Positions 17,164-26,064 of a stretch of DNA of 55,767 nucleotides are shown here, piece by piece. Source of the stretch: a virus; IMG/VR virus record IMGVR_UViG_3300019776_000206, positions 1 to 55,767 of that record; one strand, 5' to 3'. The notes beneath the pieces were generated by a model. That model was not told where the DNA came from and ran no database searches. It worked only from the letters and a program-made list of their open reading frames with translations. The number at the start of each line of letters is the position of its first letter. Within the stretch, counting starts at the first letter, position 1. The position numbers and the translations under genes were made by a program.

Positions 17164-19697
17164 CTTGTAGCAAAGTTCCTATTTTGATTTTTCAGAGAAG
17201 CGAATAATGCGCTACCGTTTTCCATGAATAATTTCTTCACACTAGCAGCGTCAACAGCGTGAATTGTAACATTCATACCGCCGCCCGTACCGCCATTTTC
17301 TGCCATATTACGAACCGCATCAGCTTGTGCAGCAGGTAGAACCATTTCCTTTTCGTGCAACTGAGTAATAGGATTTAATCCCGATGGAATATCAAACCCG
17401 CCCTCAGCCGATGCGATACGACCAGCAAAGCCAAGAACAACACCAGTTGCAGCAACCGCCGCCGCTGGAGCGATAAAAGGCCCGATTACAGGGATTGCAG
17501 CGAGTGATGCATAAACAGCCGCCGCCGCTTCCCATGCCGATATAGCGATGTTCTTTATCGCCGCCCAAGCCTTTGCCATTATCGACTGAGCCGATGCCCA
17601 CCAATCACTCGCAACACGAACCGCATTACCCCCGATAGTTGCCGCCGTTTGTGCGTTCTCGCCTAAAATCCAAGTCGCTACTTTCTTGGCTACAAATTGA
17701 GAGAAAGCACCGAGGATTCCTTGCCATAATGTTTGGAGTCCTTTGCGCAAGGTCATTGCACCGCTAACCATACCCGCAATCGCACCTTCAAATGATTGAC
17801 GGATCGATCCGAACATATCAGTAAAGTTTTTAGCGCCTTCAATCGTTGTCTTTGATTGAATTTTGCCAATTTCATCACTGTGTTTTTGTTCCATTTCAAG
17901 AAGTTGATCGTTCAACTTTTGACGTTCAACTACACTTCTTGTCGGGTCTTTTTTCAGTAATTCAATCCGATCCAAAATTGCTTTTTCTTGAATCGCAAAC
18001 TTGCGGTTTTCAAATTCTATTTCGCTTTGTAACTCTTGCTCTTTTGTTTGTAATCCCATCGCGCTAAGTTGCTCGGAAAATTGGCGCTCTGTATCAATCG
18101 CCGCCAATCCCATTTTTTCTTGGAACGCAATTTCTTCTTCGCTCAGTGCTTTATTTTCAGCGGCTTGTTTCTTTTGGATCGCAAAATTAATCTCTGCCGA
18201 TTTCTTCTTGACATCGTTTATTTTTGCATCGCCACTGGAAAGGCTTGCGAGCTTCTTATCCCAGAATAGCTTATCATCTTCCAATGACTGCTCGCGCATG
18301 TCGTTTTCAAGCATGTACTTGGTTTTAGCCTCAAGTAACTCTGCCTCCCACAACTTCATGCGCTCATCTTTTCCTTTTTTAGCAGGATCACCTTCGCCGC
18401 CTTTTGATCTTCCGTTTTTTGATGGTGGAGGAGTTTCTAATGGAGTGACTTTTTTAGCAGCGCCAATATCTGCATCAAGTGCTTTTGCAATATCTTCGCC
18501 GCCTCGTTCCGCAATATCGCTGATATTTTTTACTGTGGTTTCAAATGATTTTTCAATATTCTTCATTGCCTCTTGCGATTGGTTTTTAACTTCATCCCAA
18601 TCCAAATGCAATGCAGCTACAGCAATTGCGCCTAGGCTTTTTAGTATGACGATAACCCCATCAATTGCCCCTACAATAATCGCGCAAGCAGTTTCAATAG
18701 CAACCCTAAACTCAATGAATGCAATCTGAACGATTCGAATAACATTCTTGAAAAATTCCATTGGCGTGATGGCAGAACCGCCATCAGAAAATGCATCCGT
18801 AAATATGCCAACGATAGAACCTAATGCCTTTGAAAGAGCATCCCATACAGCTTTTATCGAATCAATTATTGAATCTTGTACGGTTAAGTACCCTTCCATT
18901 GCAACCCTTGTCGCTGCAATAGCATCAGGCCCGATTGATACAAACCAATTAGCCATATTAGTTAATCGTGGGATCATTTCGCGCCCGATAGTTGCGCTAA
19001 TGTTTTCCATCGTTTGATGAGCGTCAACATTTGCCTTTTTATAGGCTTTCATATCTTCGACAAGCTCTTGCCCAATAACTTCGCCCATGAGTTCAGCTTC
19101 TTTGCGCGACTCTTCTGTTTCGCCTTTGAACTTATTCACAGCGGGGGATAATTCACCCCATGATCTTCCGTAAATCTTCATGCCTTCAATATTACGATCA
19201 GTACCTTCACCAAACTCTCTGAGCTTGGCATTGGTTTCCATCATAATATCTTTGGTGTTGCGGAAATTTCCGTCTTGATCGCGTGTAGCTACGCCGAGCT
19301 TTTTAAATGCATCCTCATTTTTATTGAGTTGCATTGTGACCTTGCTCGACATATTCGATAAGGTCTCTTGAGATATGCCGAGGTTATTTGCAGCAGATAG
19401 GAAATAACTTGCCTCAGTCGCGTTAATGCCTAACTGCTTACCGAGTGCGACAGCTTCCGATGTGGCATTGACCGCATCAGATACAAAACTTTTCAATGCA
19501 GAACCGCCAGCAACAGCAGCAGTAAAAGCCGCGAAGCCTGCCGTAATCATGCCGAAACCAGCATTTAGGCTTTCAAGATGCGACTTCATACCGCTAACAC
19601 CGTTTTGCACAGTGTCTTTTGCGGCTTTCATTCCCGCTTCGAGTTCGTCTAGCTTTGCGCCAAACTTTACATAAATACCGTCATTGTCATCGGCCAT
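17160..19697 (-). CDS. Tape measure protein, 845 aa
   Basis: Long, mostly helical, with a coiled-coil centre (about 430-600: ELLEAKTKYMLENDMREQSLEDDKLF...) and hydrophobic segments (about 325-370 and 735-775, ending with AAVAATGVVLGFAGRIASAEGG). The C-terminal part has IPSGLNPITQLHEKEMVLPAAQADAVRNMA, a well known TMP motif. It sets tail length and helps DNA pass into the cell; an 845-residue TMP predicts a tail of roughly 120-130 nm (about 0.15 nm per residue, inference). Located between chaperone and distal tail genes. Confidence 0.92.
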   Translation of the reverse strand: MADDNDGIYVKFGAKLDELEAGMKAAKDTVQNGVSGMKSHLESLNAGFGMITAGFAAFTAAVAGGSALKSFVSDAVNATSEAVALGKQLGINATEASYFLSAANNLGISQETLSNMSSKVTMQLNKNEDAFKKLGVATRDQDGNFRNTKDIMMETNAKLREFGEGTDRNIEGMKIYGRSWGELSPAVNKFKGETEESRKEAELMGEVIGQELVEDMKAYKKANVDAHQTMENISATIGREMIPRLTNMANWFVSIGPDAIAATRVAMEGYLTVQDSIIDSIKAVWDALSKALGSIVGIFTDAFSDGGSAITPMEFFKNVIRIVQIAFIEFRVAIETACAIIVGAIDGVIVILKSLGAIAVAALHLDWDEVKNQSQEAMKNIEKSFETTVKNISDIAERGGEDIAKALDADIGAAKKVTPLETPPPSKNGRSKGGEGDPAKKGKDERMKLWEAELLEAKTKYMLENDMREQSLEDDKLFWDKKLASLSSGDAKINDVKKKSAEINFAIQKKQAAENKALSEEEIAFQEKMGLAAIDTERQFSEQLSAMGLQTKEQELQSEIEFENRKFAIQEKAILDRIELLKKDPTRSVVERQKLNDQLLEMEQKHSDEIGKIQSKTTIEGAKNFTDMFGSIRQSFEGAIAGMVSGAMTLRKGLQTLWQGILGAFSQFVAKKVATWILGENAQTAATIGGNAVRVASDWWASAQSIMAKAWAAIKNIAISAWEAAAAVYASLAAIPVIGPFIAPAAAVAATGVVLGFAGRIASAEGGFDIPSGLNPITQLHEKEMVLPAAQADAVRNMAENGGTGGGMNVTIHAVDAASVKKLFMENGSALFASLKNQNRNFATR

Positions 19698-19952
19698 TTA
19701 AAAACCTCCAAGTGGGAATGCTGCCATTAATTCTTTGGCCGTTTCTTCTTCGCTCTTTTTCTTCGGCTTTTCAATTCCAAAGTATTTAGCGATCATAATA
19801 TGCGCAGGCGGTGAATATTCCCAATACCTGTTTAATGCCTCAAGTCTAGGAATATCGAGATCATGCCTCACTTGGTCAAACGTCATTGATGTTGAGCAAA
19901 CCAAGTGAGCATATAACTCATCCCAATCTAAGGGTTCACCGCCGTCACTTCC
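19698..19952 (-). CDS. Tail assembly chaperone T-part (-1 frameshift extension of G)
   Basis: This frame is open upstream of any good ATG and reads GSDGGEPLDWDELYAHLVCSTSM..., the G-T fusion pattern seen in many siphophages, with a typical NRYWEYSPPAHIMIAKYFGI motif. In the G frame the sequence is TCG GGG GAA; slipping -1 on the five-G run (19,951-19,955) after G residue 100 would give a 184-residue fusion. Position between G and TMP is the canonical one. An independent start at the ATG for MTFDQVRHD is possible but less likely. Confidence 0.75.
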   Translation of the reverse strand, partial: GSDGGEPLDWDELYAHLVCSTSMTFDQVRHDLDIPRLEALNRYWEYSPPAHIMIAKYFGIEKPKKKSEEETAKELMAAFPLGGF

Positions 19953-20251
19953 CCCGACTTGTCGCCGTCCTTCTTAACTAAACCAGACACGTTCATGACA
20001 GCATACATCACGTCCTGCATATTGCTAATGTCCACCAATTCAGCGACACTATCGCGGGTCATTTCAGGGTAGTTTCGCTTGAGCGAAGATGTCAAAGCAT
20101 CGATCACTAAGCCAACATCACTCATGTCGCCATTGTACTTGGCTAAACGACCCTGTAAGGCTTCCACTGCCGCCAAACTTAATGGCGGCACGATCAATGT
20201 TTGACCGTCTGAAAATGTAACCTCAATACCTTTTACGCGCGGCGTATTCAT
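19928..20251 (-). CDS. Tail assembly chaperone G
   Basis: 107 residues: EVTFSDGQTLIVPPLSLAAVEALQGRL...VIDALTSSLKRNYPEMTRDSVAELVDISNMQDVMYAVMNVSG is the usual phage tail chaperone pattern. It should bind the tape measure and load tube protein. It lies between the tube gene and TMP and contains the slip site described for the extension. Confidence 0.82.
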   Translation of the reverse strand: MNTPRVKGIEVTFSDGQTLIVPPLSLAAVEALQGRLAKYNGDMSDVGLVIDALTSSLKRNYPEMTRDSVAELVDISNMQDVMYAVMNVSGLVKKDGDKSGEVTAVNP

Positions 20252-20280
20252 GTCAATCCTTTGTCTAGTTCAGTTAAAAA

Positions 20281-21036
20281 TTAAGCATCAGTCAATGCCC
20301 ATGTAGCGATTTGACCGTCAGATTTTGCGAATGCTTGGAAGTCAAATTCAGGAACCATGAAATCATCCAACTTAGTCGCAAACCCCATTTTACTAGCGAT
20401 ACAGTTCGGGAATGTGAGAATCAAAGTCTTACCTTGATAATTCATGGAAAATTCTGCTGTAAATGTTGGCGCATAACCCATCGGCAAATTCATTACCGTG
20501 GATTTTTTAGCCGTTGTGCTAGTCGCTGTGTATTGATAGTCAATGAATACAGTACGCGCAGAATCAGCAGCAGCAAATGTATAAACACCAGCAGTTACAG
20601 AGTATTGACCCGTAGTCGGAGCACTTGCAACGCGAGTAAATGGAATGCCATTTGAATCACGAACGCCCAAGTCTTTTGACCATGTGCCACTGCCCGGTAC
20701 TGTTGGCGTTACCGATGTTGCCGCAAGTTGACCTGTCGTGTCGAACACGTCTGCAATGATGCCGCTTGTCATCGTTTGACCGAAGAACAAAGAGTTAATC
20801 AAAGATCCGTTTAACTGAGCCATTTTAGCTTTGCCAGTAATCTTGCCTTTGCCGCGACCAACAGCAACCGCAAATTGCAATTGACCGTGTAGCTCTTTTG
20901 TTTCAAAGCTCATGTCAATTGCGATGTCTTGCAATGTGCCGAATAAAACGGGAGTCGGATTAACCAACGCCGCGCCTGTTGCGTCTGTTGTAGGGATGCC
21001 CCAAAGTGTTCCCGCGCCGAATGCGTATTGTGCCAT
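20281..21036 (-). CDS. Major tail tube protein, 251 aa
   Basis: Beta-rich, with MAQYAFGAGTLWGIPTTDATG at the start and SFETKELHGQLQFAVAVGRGKGKITGKAK (about 43-71), a pattern of siphophage tube proteins. Gene order (terminator-like, tube, G/GT, TMP) is canonical. The middle FDTTGQLAATSV... to TYQYTATST segment looks like the Ig-style decoration loop. Ribosome site AAGGAAAA. Confidence 0.85.
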   Translation of the reverse strand: MAQYAFGAGTLWGIPTTDATGAALVNPTPVLFGTLQDIAIDMSFETKELHGQLQFAVAVGRGKGKITGKAKMAQLNGSLINSLFFGQTMTSGIIADVFDTTGQLAATSVTPTVPGSGTWSKDLGVRDSNGIPFTRVASAPTTGQYSVTAGVYTFAAADSARTVFIDYQYTATSTTAKKSTVMNLPMGYAPTFTAEFSMNYQGKTLILTFPNCIASKMGFATKLDDFMVPEFDFQAFAKSDGQIATWALTDA

Positions 21037-21053
21037 GATGTTTTCCTTTACTG

Positions 21054-21221
21054 TTAGTTAGTTTCTGCTTTTGCTTTTGGCGCTGTGACTTCGGTGAAGC
21101 CGTTACTCAAAATCAAAACTTTGTAATTATCTGGCAGGTCGATAGTTCCGTCATCTTCTGCGACATATTCAACACCAGCAATATTGATTCCCTTTACATC
21201 TTTTGGGCATTTAAATTTCAT
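21054..21221 (-). CDS. Small head-tail region protein, 55 aa
   Basis: ATG at 21,221 has a strong AAGGAG site; stop TAA at 21,054. The product, MKFKCPKDVKGINIAGVEYVAEDDGTIDLPDNY..., shows the pattern of small proteins between connector and tube genes (xxGxEYxxDxxGxIxLP) which also fits the product of 22,745-22,939. Function unknown. Confidence 0.65.
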   Translation of the reverse strand: MKFKCPKDVKGINIAGVEYVAEDDGTIDLPDNYKVLILSNGFTEVTAPKAKAETN

Positions 21222-21234
21222 GATCTTTCACTCC

Positions 21235-21666
21235 TTAAGTTACAAGTATTTTGATGGGGACTATTGCTAGTGCTTCATCGCCTAAATTACCTTCAAAAAT
21301 CTGTGTCACGCCTTCGATCCAACAATGATGCACTTTGTTATTAAGCGTCTGTGTCGTGTCATTGGTAGGCTTTAATGCGTTCTCTATTGCGTCTAAAATT
21401 GGATTGAGTATTTGCGCTGCTTCCGATTCATTTTTTCGCACGTTGACCCACAAGCTCGACTCTAAAGTTACGCGAGGCGGTTGACCTCTTACCACTGTTC
21501 TACTTTCGCCGTTCATCTCAAGATACATAGCAGGCTGTGATTCGGGAGCTATCTCAGTGAACAAAGTTAGCTTGCGCGTGAATGTAATTACTTGGCTCGA
21601 TAAATTAGCATCAGCCTTTAAGTGGTCAAACAATGCGTTATAGATTACCTCGCGAGCTAATTCCAT
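21235..21666 (-). CDS. Tail terminator-like protein, 143 aa
   Basis: MELAREVIYNALFDHLKADANLSS..., then PAMYLEMNGESRTVVRGQPPRVTLESSLWVNVRKN and a helix ILNPILDAIENAL fit minor tail/terminator proteins of the lambda gpU group: N-terminal helix, central sheet, helix ILDAIENAL. It sits after the gp10-like gene, as expected. Its start overlaps that gene by 10 bases. Confidence 0.7.
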   Translation of the reverse strand: MELAREVIYNALFDHLKADANLSSQVITFTRKLTLFTEIAPESQPAMYLEMNGESRTVVRGQPPRVTLESSLWVNVRKNESEAAQILNPILDAIENALKPTNDTTQTLNNKVHHCWIEGVTQIFEGNLGDEALAIVPIKILVT

Positions 21667-22139
21667 CTTAATGCCTCTCTAACCGACTTCGCTAAATTCT
21701 CTTTGATTCTTGGCATATTCTCTTCAAACGAATTGCGCAAGAACGGTCTTGCTGAAATACTTTTCATTGCGGGAGGATGCTTTTCTAGATACTTTTGCAA
21801 TGCTGTACCACTTAAAGATCGTGGCCCACCTCTTGCCCCCGCACCTACTTTGCGACTAAATCCCAATTCCCAAAACCGACCATACTTAACATTCGTTCCA
21901 ACGATAGCAGTGAATGTGTCAGTTCCTTCGCCTTCAAACTTTGCGGTAATTGACCTTCTTAATCTACCAGTTTGAACCTGTAACGATTGTCCTGTTAATT
22001 TTTGCTCTTTGACATATCGCACTAAATTAATTGCCTCGCGCATCACTGCTTTTTCAATGACACTGCGAGACTTGCCTTGCATCTCTGAAATCTTTTTTGC
22101 GACATTATCAGTGCCGACTATTTGAACATTGACGTTCAT
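21657..22139 (-). CDS. HK97 gp10-like head-tail joining protein, 160 aa
   Basis: The signature MREAINLVRYVKEQKL...TGRLRRSITAKF...VGTNVKYGRFWELGFSRK...ISARPFLRNSFEENMPRIKENL is the HK97 gp10 family (YA.yvEfGT...ARPFLRPA). It probably takes part in neck/tail completion. ATG overlaps the upstream stop (ATGA-type). Confidence 0.85.
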   Translation of the reverse strand: MNVNVQIVGTDNVAKKISEMQGKSRSVIEKAVMREAINLVRYVKEQKLTGQSLQVQTGRLRRSITAKFEGEGTDTFTAIVGTNVKYGRFWELGFSRKVGAGARGGPRSLSGTALQKYLEKHPPAMKSISARPFLRNSFEENMPRIKENLAKSVREALRWN

Positions 22140-22741
22140 CGTCCCGACTCCGGTACGAAGTTAAAGTAATTGGAAAGAATCGATCTAGCAGCAGCAGGCA
22201 TTCCCTCACTTGCTTGATTAGTTCCCGATGTACCGTCATAAGTGATCGTTTGACCTGCCAATGACTGAGAACCAATCCCCAACCTGTCGCGCTCTTTGAA
22301 TCGAGTCTTAACCCACATACATGCCGCTAGTTTCATATCGCTAGGCCATGGATTGACATCTAAGTCATCGCCAAAACCCGCGCTAAACGTCATCTCAATA
22401 TTTCGGATACCTTCATCAAATCGCAATCCACGCAATACGATTGCGCGATCACCAGACTGATAAATGTACCCAGTTAAATTATTAACGGATGGCTGAATAC
22501 TTCGACCATTGATAATCACCGATGAAACGTTGTTCAAAGGGTAGGAAACAGTCAGCATTCGATACCCGTTATTGCCATCGCGGTACTCGGTGATGTTCTC
22601 CCGATAACCTAACTTGCGATTGCAGAACCCCTCAAAAGCAGGAACAACCGAATCAACCAACATTAGCATAGCTTGGTCAGAACTGTTACCAGTCGCACCT
22701 GCATAAATCTTTGCTTCGTCTAATGTGATTAATGGCTTCAT
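22136..22741 (-). CDS. Head-tail connector, gp6-like, 201 aa
   Basis: Starts KPLITLDEAKIYAGATGNSSDQAMLMLVDSVVPAFEGFCNRKL, the standard beginning of phage gp6-like adaptors (TLeeaK.yL.i....D..l..li..a...ie..tgr.L). The middle has a strand region ending with FSAGFGDDLDVNPWPSDMKLA. It lies right behind the capsid genes, so it is the adaptor under the portal. Confidence 0.84.
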   Translation of the reverse strand: MKPLITLDEAKIYAGATGNSSDQAMLMLVDSVVPAFEGFCNRKLGYRENITEYRDGNNGYRMLTVSYPLNNVSSVIINGRSIQPSVNNLTGYIYQSGDRAIVLRGLRFDEGIRNIEMTFSAGFGDDLDVNPWPSDMKLAACMWVKTRFKERDRLGIGSQSLAGQTITYDGTSGTNQASEGMPAAARSILSNYFNFVPESGR

Positions 22742-22744
22742 TTT

Positions 22745-22939
22745 TTACTCTTCCGCTTTGACTTCTTTTTTGGTTTTCTTTGTTGCTTCTACTGCTACTG
22801 TATAACCGTGGCAACCGATTAAATCGGCAACCGCAGCAGCTGGAACTTCTACCGTTCCATCTTTTGCTACTGTGTAAGTCTGTCCATCAAAGCTAAGACT
22901 AGACGCGCCTTCCGGTGCTGATAACTTTGCTAAATCCAT
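22745..22939 (-). CDS. Small protein between capsid and connector, 64 aa
   Basis: AAAGGGCG lies 5 bases before the ATG at 22,939, which I prefer to an in-frame TTG 15 bases upstream. MDLAKLSAPEGASSLSFDGQTYTVAKDGTVEVPAAAVADL is a short beta head with a Lys-rich tail (ATKKTKKEVKAEE). Such small genes are usual here; function unknown. Confidence 0.65.
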   Translation of the reverse strand: MDLAKLSAPEGASSLSFDGQTYTVAKDGTVEVPAAAVADLIGCHGYTVAVEATKKTKKEVKAEE

Positions 22940-22992
22940 TTTTCGCCCTTTCAAATATCGGGAGCCGTAGCCCCCGATAAGTTCAATTCACA

Positions 22993-24477
22993 TTAAGCGT
23001 TATTGATATTTGAGATGATGCCAATTCCGAACGTTGCATAAATTGCAAGTACAGTCTCAGCATAAACACCAGTCTCATACGCACGAGTACGGATAGGCCA
23101 ATCGACTTGGTAGTAATCGCGGCGAGTCTTAACTTCGACCACGTTAGATACTTCGTTGTTTTGGTAGTACATCGGCAAACGTTCAGCGTAAGCCATGATT
23201 GTACCCGGTGGAACCTTTGGATGGATCTTCACAGGAATAATCGCGCCGCCTTCTGGCATGAATGGATTGTAATAGCTTGACACGATACCGCCAGCCACTA
23301 CGCCGTATGGCTCATTAGAACCAGCGCCAGAATTAGGCGTGTTGTAACGTACCAAAGACCCTTGAGCGTTGACCATGACTTTCTGTGTGATGTTTTTCAC
23401 TTCTTGCGAGTTCACATACAGAACTGTAGGGCTTAACTGGTAGTTATCCCACATCGATTGAAGCATAGTATCAATTTCAACTACTGAGCCGCGACCAGAT
23501 GCAGTCAAACCACCGTTACCATTTGCCAATGTGTTGACATAAGCGGTATTCGCTGGATTCAAAGCAGCAGTCAAAAGACCATCAAACGCGCCTGCATTAG
23601 TGGAGCAATCTACTGTGAAGTTAGATGCCGCCGCTTGACGAGAACCGCCAACCAAAGGAGCAGAGAAAGTTGTGAATGATGTTGTTGTGATCGCTTCCAA
23701 TTTTTCTGAACCAGAAGCACCAACGAACCAAGCATAACCCAACGCACCGCGAACTGGCACAACACTTACGCTCAGGATTTGACCTAGTGTAATAGCTTGA
23801 GAAGCCGCCGCAGATTTGATTGAGGAACCGCCATTAACTGAGTATGTTGAACCATCAGCACCAGTAACAGTGCGAGATTGCGCAATACCGTTTGTCAATG
23901 AAGAGTTGTAATAACCTTCTTGTGTCAATGCCACGCAAATGACAGAGTAAGTCAATGCAGGCAATGTGCCAGTAGAGCCAGCAGCGGCAGTTGTCACCGT
24001 GCCGACTGTGCCCAATGCAAGAGAAGCATTACCGCCCAAGATTGCATTTTCTTCTTTCAACATCATTTTTTGAAGCAACCGCACAGACATAGTTGCGCGT
24101 ACATCTTCAAACGTGCGGCCTGCGCTTTCAGCTTCGAAAGTTACAGAATCTTCTTCGCCCATCGTCACATAGTTGGCGGCTTTTGGTGCAGTTGTGTAAG
24201 ACATGCGACCTGAACGTTGACCTTCTGGAACCCAACCAGAATTATCAAAGCCTGAGCCGACAATGCTAGTAATCGTTTTCCAGTTTGTCGCAACGCCAAC
24301 ACCACCCGCAACGCGAGGAATTGAGTTACGCAAGGGCGTAAATACAGGGTAAAGGTTTTTGGCTGGAGCTTGCAAGTCATAAGCGACTAAGCCCGTTGCC
24401 GTGGTGATTGACTTTGAAATATCGCCGCCAGATAAAGCGGTTTTCATCAGCGCCATTGTGTCATTTGTTGGATTCAT
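22993..24477 (-). CDS. Major capsid protein (HK97 fold) with an inserted Ig-like domain, 494 aa
   Basis: N-terminal and C-terminal parts follow the HK97-type pattern: GFDNSGWVPEGQRSGRMSYT, EESVTFEAESAGRTFEDV-like segment, ...LQKMMLKEENAILGG..., ...VEIDTMLQSMWDNYQLSPTVLYVN..., and a final IPVKIHPKVPPGTIMAY. Between about 172 and 300 a Thr/Ser/Val-rich stretch (YSVICVALTQEGYYNSS...YAWFVGASGSEKLEAITTTSF) looks like an inserted Ig or FnIII domain, likely displayed on the shell. No cut pro-domain: the protease/scaffold is the preceding gene. Confidence 0.88.
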   Translation of the reverse strand: MNPTNDTMALMKTALSGGDISKSITTATGLVAYDLQAPAKNLYPVFTPLRNSIPRVAGGVGVATNWKTITSIVGSGFDNSGWVPEGQRSGRMSYTTAPKAANYVTMGEEDSVTFEAESAGRTFEDVRATMSVRLLQKMMLKEENAILGGNASLALGTVGTVTTAAAGSTGTLPALTYSVICVALTQEGYYNSSLTNGIAQSRTVTGADGSTYSVNGGSSIKSAAASQAITLGQILSVSVVPVRGALGYAWFVGASGSEKLEAITTTSFTTFSAPLVGGSRQAAASNFTVDCSTNAGAFDGLLTAALNPANTAYVNTLANGNGGLTASGRGSVVEIDTMLQSMWDNYQLSPTVLYVNSQEVKNITQKVMVNAQGSLVRYNTPNSGAGSNEPYGVVAGGIVSSYYNPFMPEGGAIIPVKIHPKVPPGTIMAYAERLPMYYQNNEVSNVVEVKTRRDYYQVDWPIRTRAYETGVYAETVLAIYATFGIGIISNINNA

Positions 24478-24549
24478 GGTACTTCTCCTATTTTAAAAAA
24501 TTGGGCTTATGCGGTAGTCGCTCTGCCCCCTACGTTAAAAGCGTCTCTC

Positions 24550-26040
24550 TCACCGTTGATATAGTGATCGACCACCGCCTGAATGAATTGCTTTAATTGC
24601 TGTCGCTGCTTCGTCAATCGTTCCGTCTTGTTTCAATACTGGCTCTACTTTTGGCTCATCGCCTGCCAAGTCTGAAAGCTCGTCACCTTTGCCGACTACT
24701 TTCAAAATTGCTTTTGGCATTTGCGGGAGTGCATCGTAAGACTTTTTCAGCTCGTCATAGTTGGACTTGAGAATAGAGTTTTCTTCTGTGATCGTTTCAA
24801 GTGACTTGCGCAATACGCCAAGTTCCCCCGCGACCTTTTCAAAATCTGCCTTGCTAATGTCATGACTGTGATCGTGCTTTTCAGTGATAACTTCTGGTTC
24901 AGCACATGCCGCGCCTAAGCCCATCAACAAATCATGCGCCTTTTGAATATCTGCCTTGTCTTTGGCAGAGTTACGCGCACCAGCCTTGATGATGTCAATT
25001 AGATCGTTAGACTTTTTTAAATCTTCGGCATAAACAGAATTAGCTACCACATTGTTTAATACTGTGATCGCGTTCTCTGCTTCCTCACCCTTCATCTCTG
25101 CCATGAGTTCGCCTAATTCTTCTTGCGCCATTTCGACTAGAATCTGTCCTGCTTGACCAATCAAATCAGCGAGCTTTGCAGGCAATGGGCTATTATCGCC
25201 TTCATATTCTGCCTCTTCATTTGCGCATCGTTGCAACCATGTAAGGCTATTAATTACATACGCAAAATCAGCTACCGATGTCATACCTTTTTCGATCACA
25301 TCAGCAGATTTTGTAACGTCATCAGCATTTACCTTTAACGCGCCAAACGCCTTTTTGAGTTCAGATACTTGCTTTTCCTCTGCAACTACGATCTGAACTG
25401 GATTGATTTCTTGCGTAGTTTGCGCAGTCTGCAATCCCTTAGCGATACCATCGGCAATAGCTTGAGCAATCATCGACTGCAATTCAGGACTAGCAAGAGC
25501 CTTTGCAATGTCGGATTGACCTCGCACCATTTCAGCCTCATCAGCATTTAAGATTGGCTCATTTTCAGTTTGATTGCCGTTCATATCTTCAGCCTTCCAC
25601 ATAGTTATTACAGCTTCTGGATTAGCAGGACGATCTACCAAACTAATCTCGGTTAATTTAAGCGCGGTGATCGTTTTGGTTAATTTGTCGTAACCGTCTT
25701 TCAACTTAGACCCGCCAATTGAGAACGCTTTATAAACGCCCATTTGAACTTTCTTAACCGCGACAGGATCAACAACTTTGGCAGTGATGTATGTTCGCCC
25801 ATCTTCGCCAATCTCTGCCTTCTCAATTGTACCCGCCGCCAATGGTTGATGCATCTCACGCAAATTACCTGTTCCATATTTAAAGAAGTCAGGCAATGCG
25901 TTTTTCATTGCATCAGCGGTGATAGTCTCACCATGAGCATCTACGCACTCACTAGACGCAATGCCTTCAATCGTGATCGTACCATCATCGGACTCTTCGA
26001 TCTTGGCAAATGGAATGTATAAACCTGTTTTATCGCTCAT
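24550..26040 (-). CDS. Prohead protease fused to scaffold, 496 aa
   Basis: Residues 1-150 are an HK97-type (U35/S78) prohead protease: ITIEGIASSECVDAHGETI, catalytic His in NLREMHQPLA, Ser in KAFSIGGSKL, then TEISLVDRPANPEAVI. Residues about 160-496 are acidic and coiled-coil, as in scaffolds, ending ...AIKAIHSGGGRSLYQR. The protease should clear the scaffold after assembly; an internal start giving scaffold alone is possible but not shown by the sequence. Confidence 0.87.
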   Translation of the reverse strand: MSDKTGLYIPFAKIEESDDGTITIEGIASSECVDAHGETITADAMKNALPDFFKYGTGNLREMHQPLAAGTIEKAEIGEDGRTYITAKVVDPVAVKKVQMGVYKAFSIGGSKLKDGYDKLTKTITALKLTEISLVDRPANPEAVITMWKAEDMNGNQTENEPILNADEAEMVRGQSDIAKALASPELQSMIAQAIADGIAKGLQTAQTTQEINPVQIVVAEEKQVSELKKAFGALKVNADDVTKSADVIEKGMTSVADFAYVINSLTWLQRCANEEAEYEGDNSPLPAKLADLIGQAGQILVEMAQEELGELMAEMKGEEAENAITVLNNVVANSVYAEDLKKSNDLIDIIKAGARNSAKDKADIQKAHDLLMGLGAACAEPEVITEKHDHSHDISKADFEKVAGELGVLRKSLETITEENSILKSNYDELKKSYDALPQMPKAILKVVGKGDELSDLAGDEPKVEPVLKQDGTIDEAATAIKAIHSGGGRSLYQR

Positions 26041-26064
26041 GGTATTACTCTCTTTCTTTAACTT

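Noticed and set aside
18001-18729. Plus-strand 242-codon open frame
   Set aside because: It is antisense to the tape measure gene, low in complexity (Ser-rich from reverse-reading Ala/Lys codons) and has no ribosome site.
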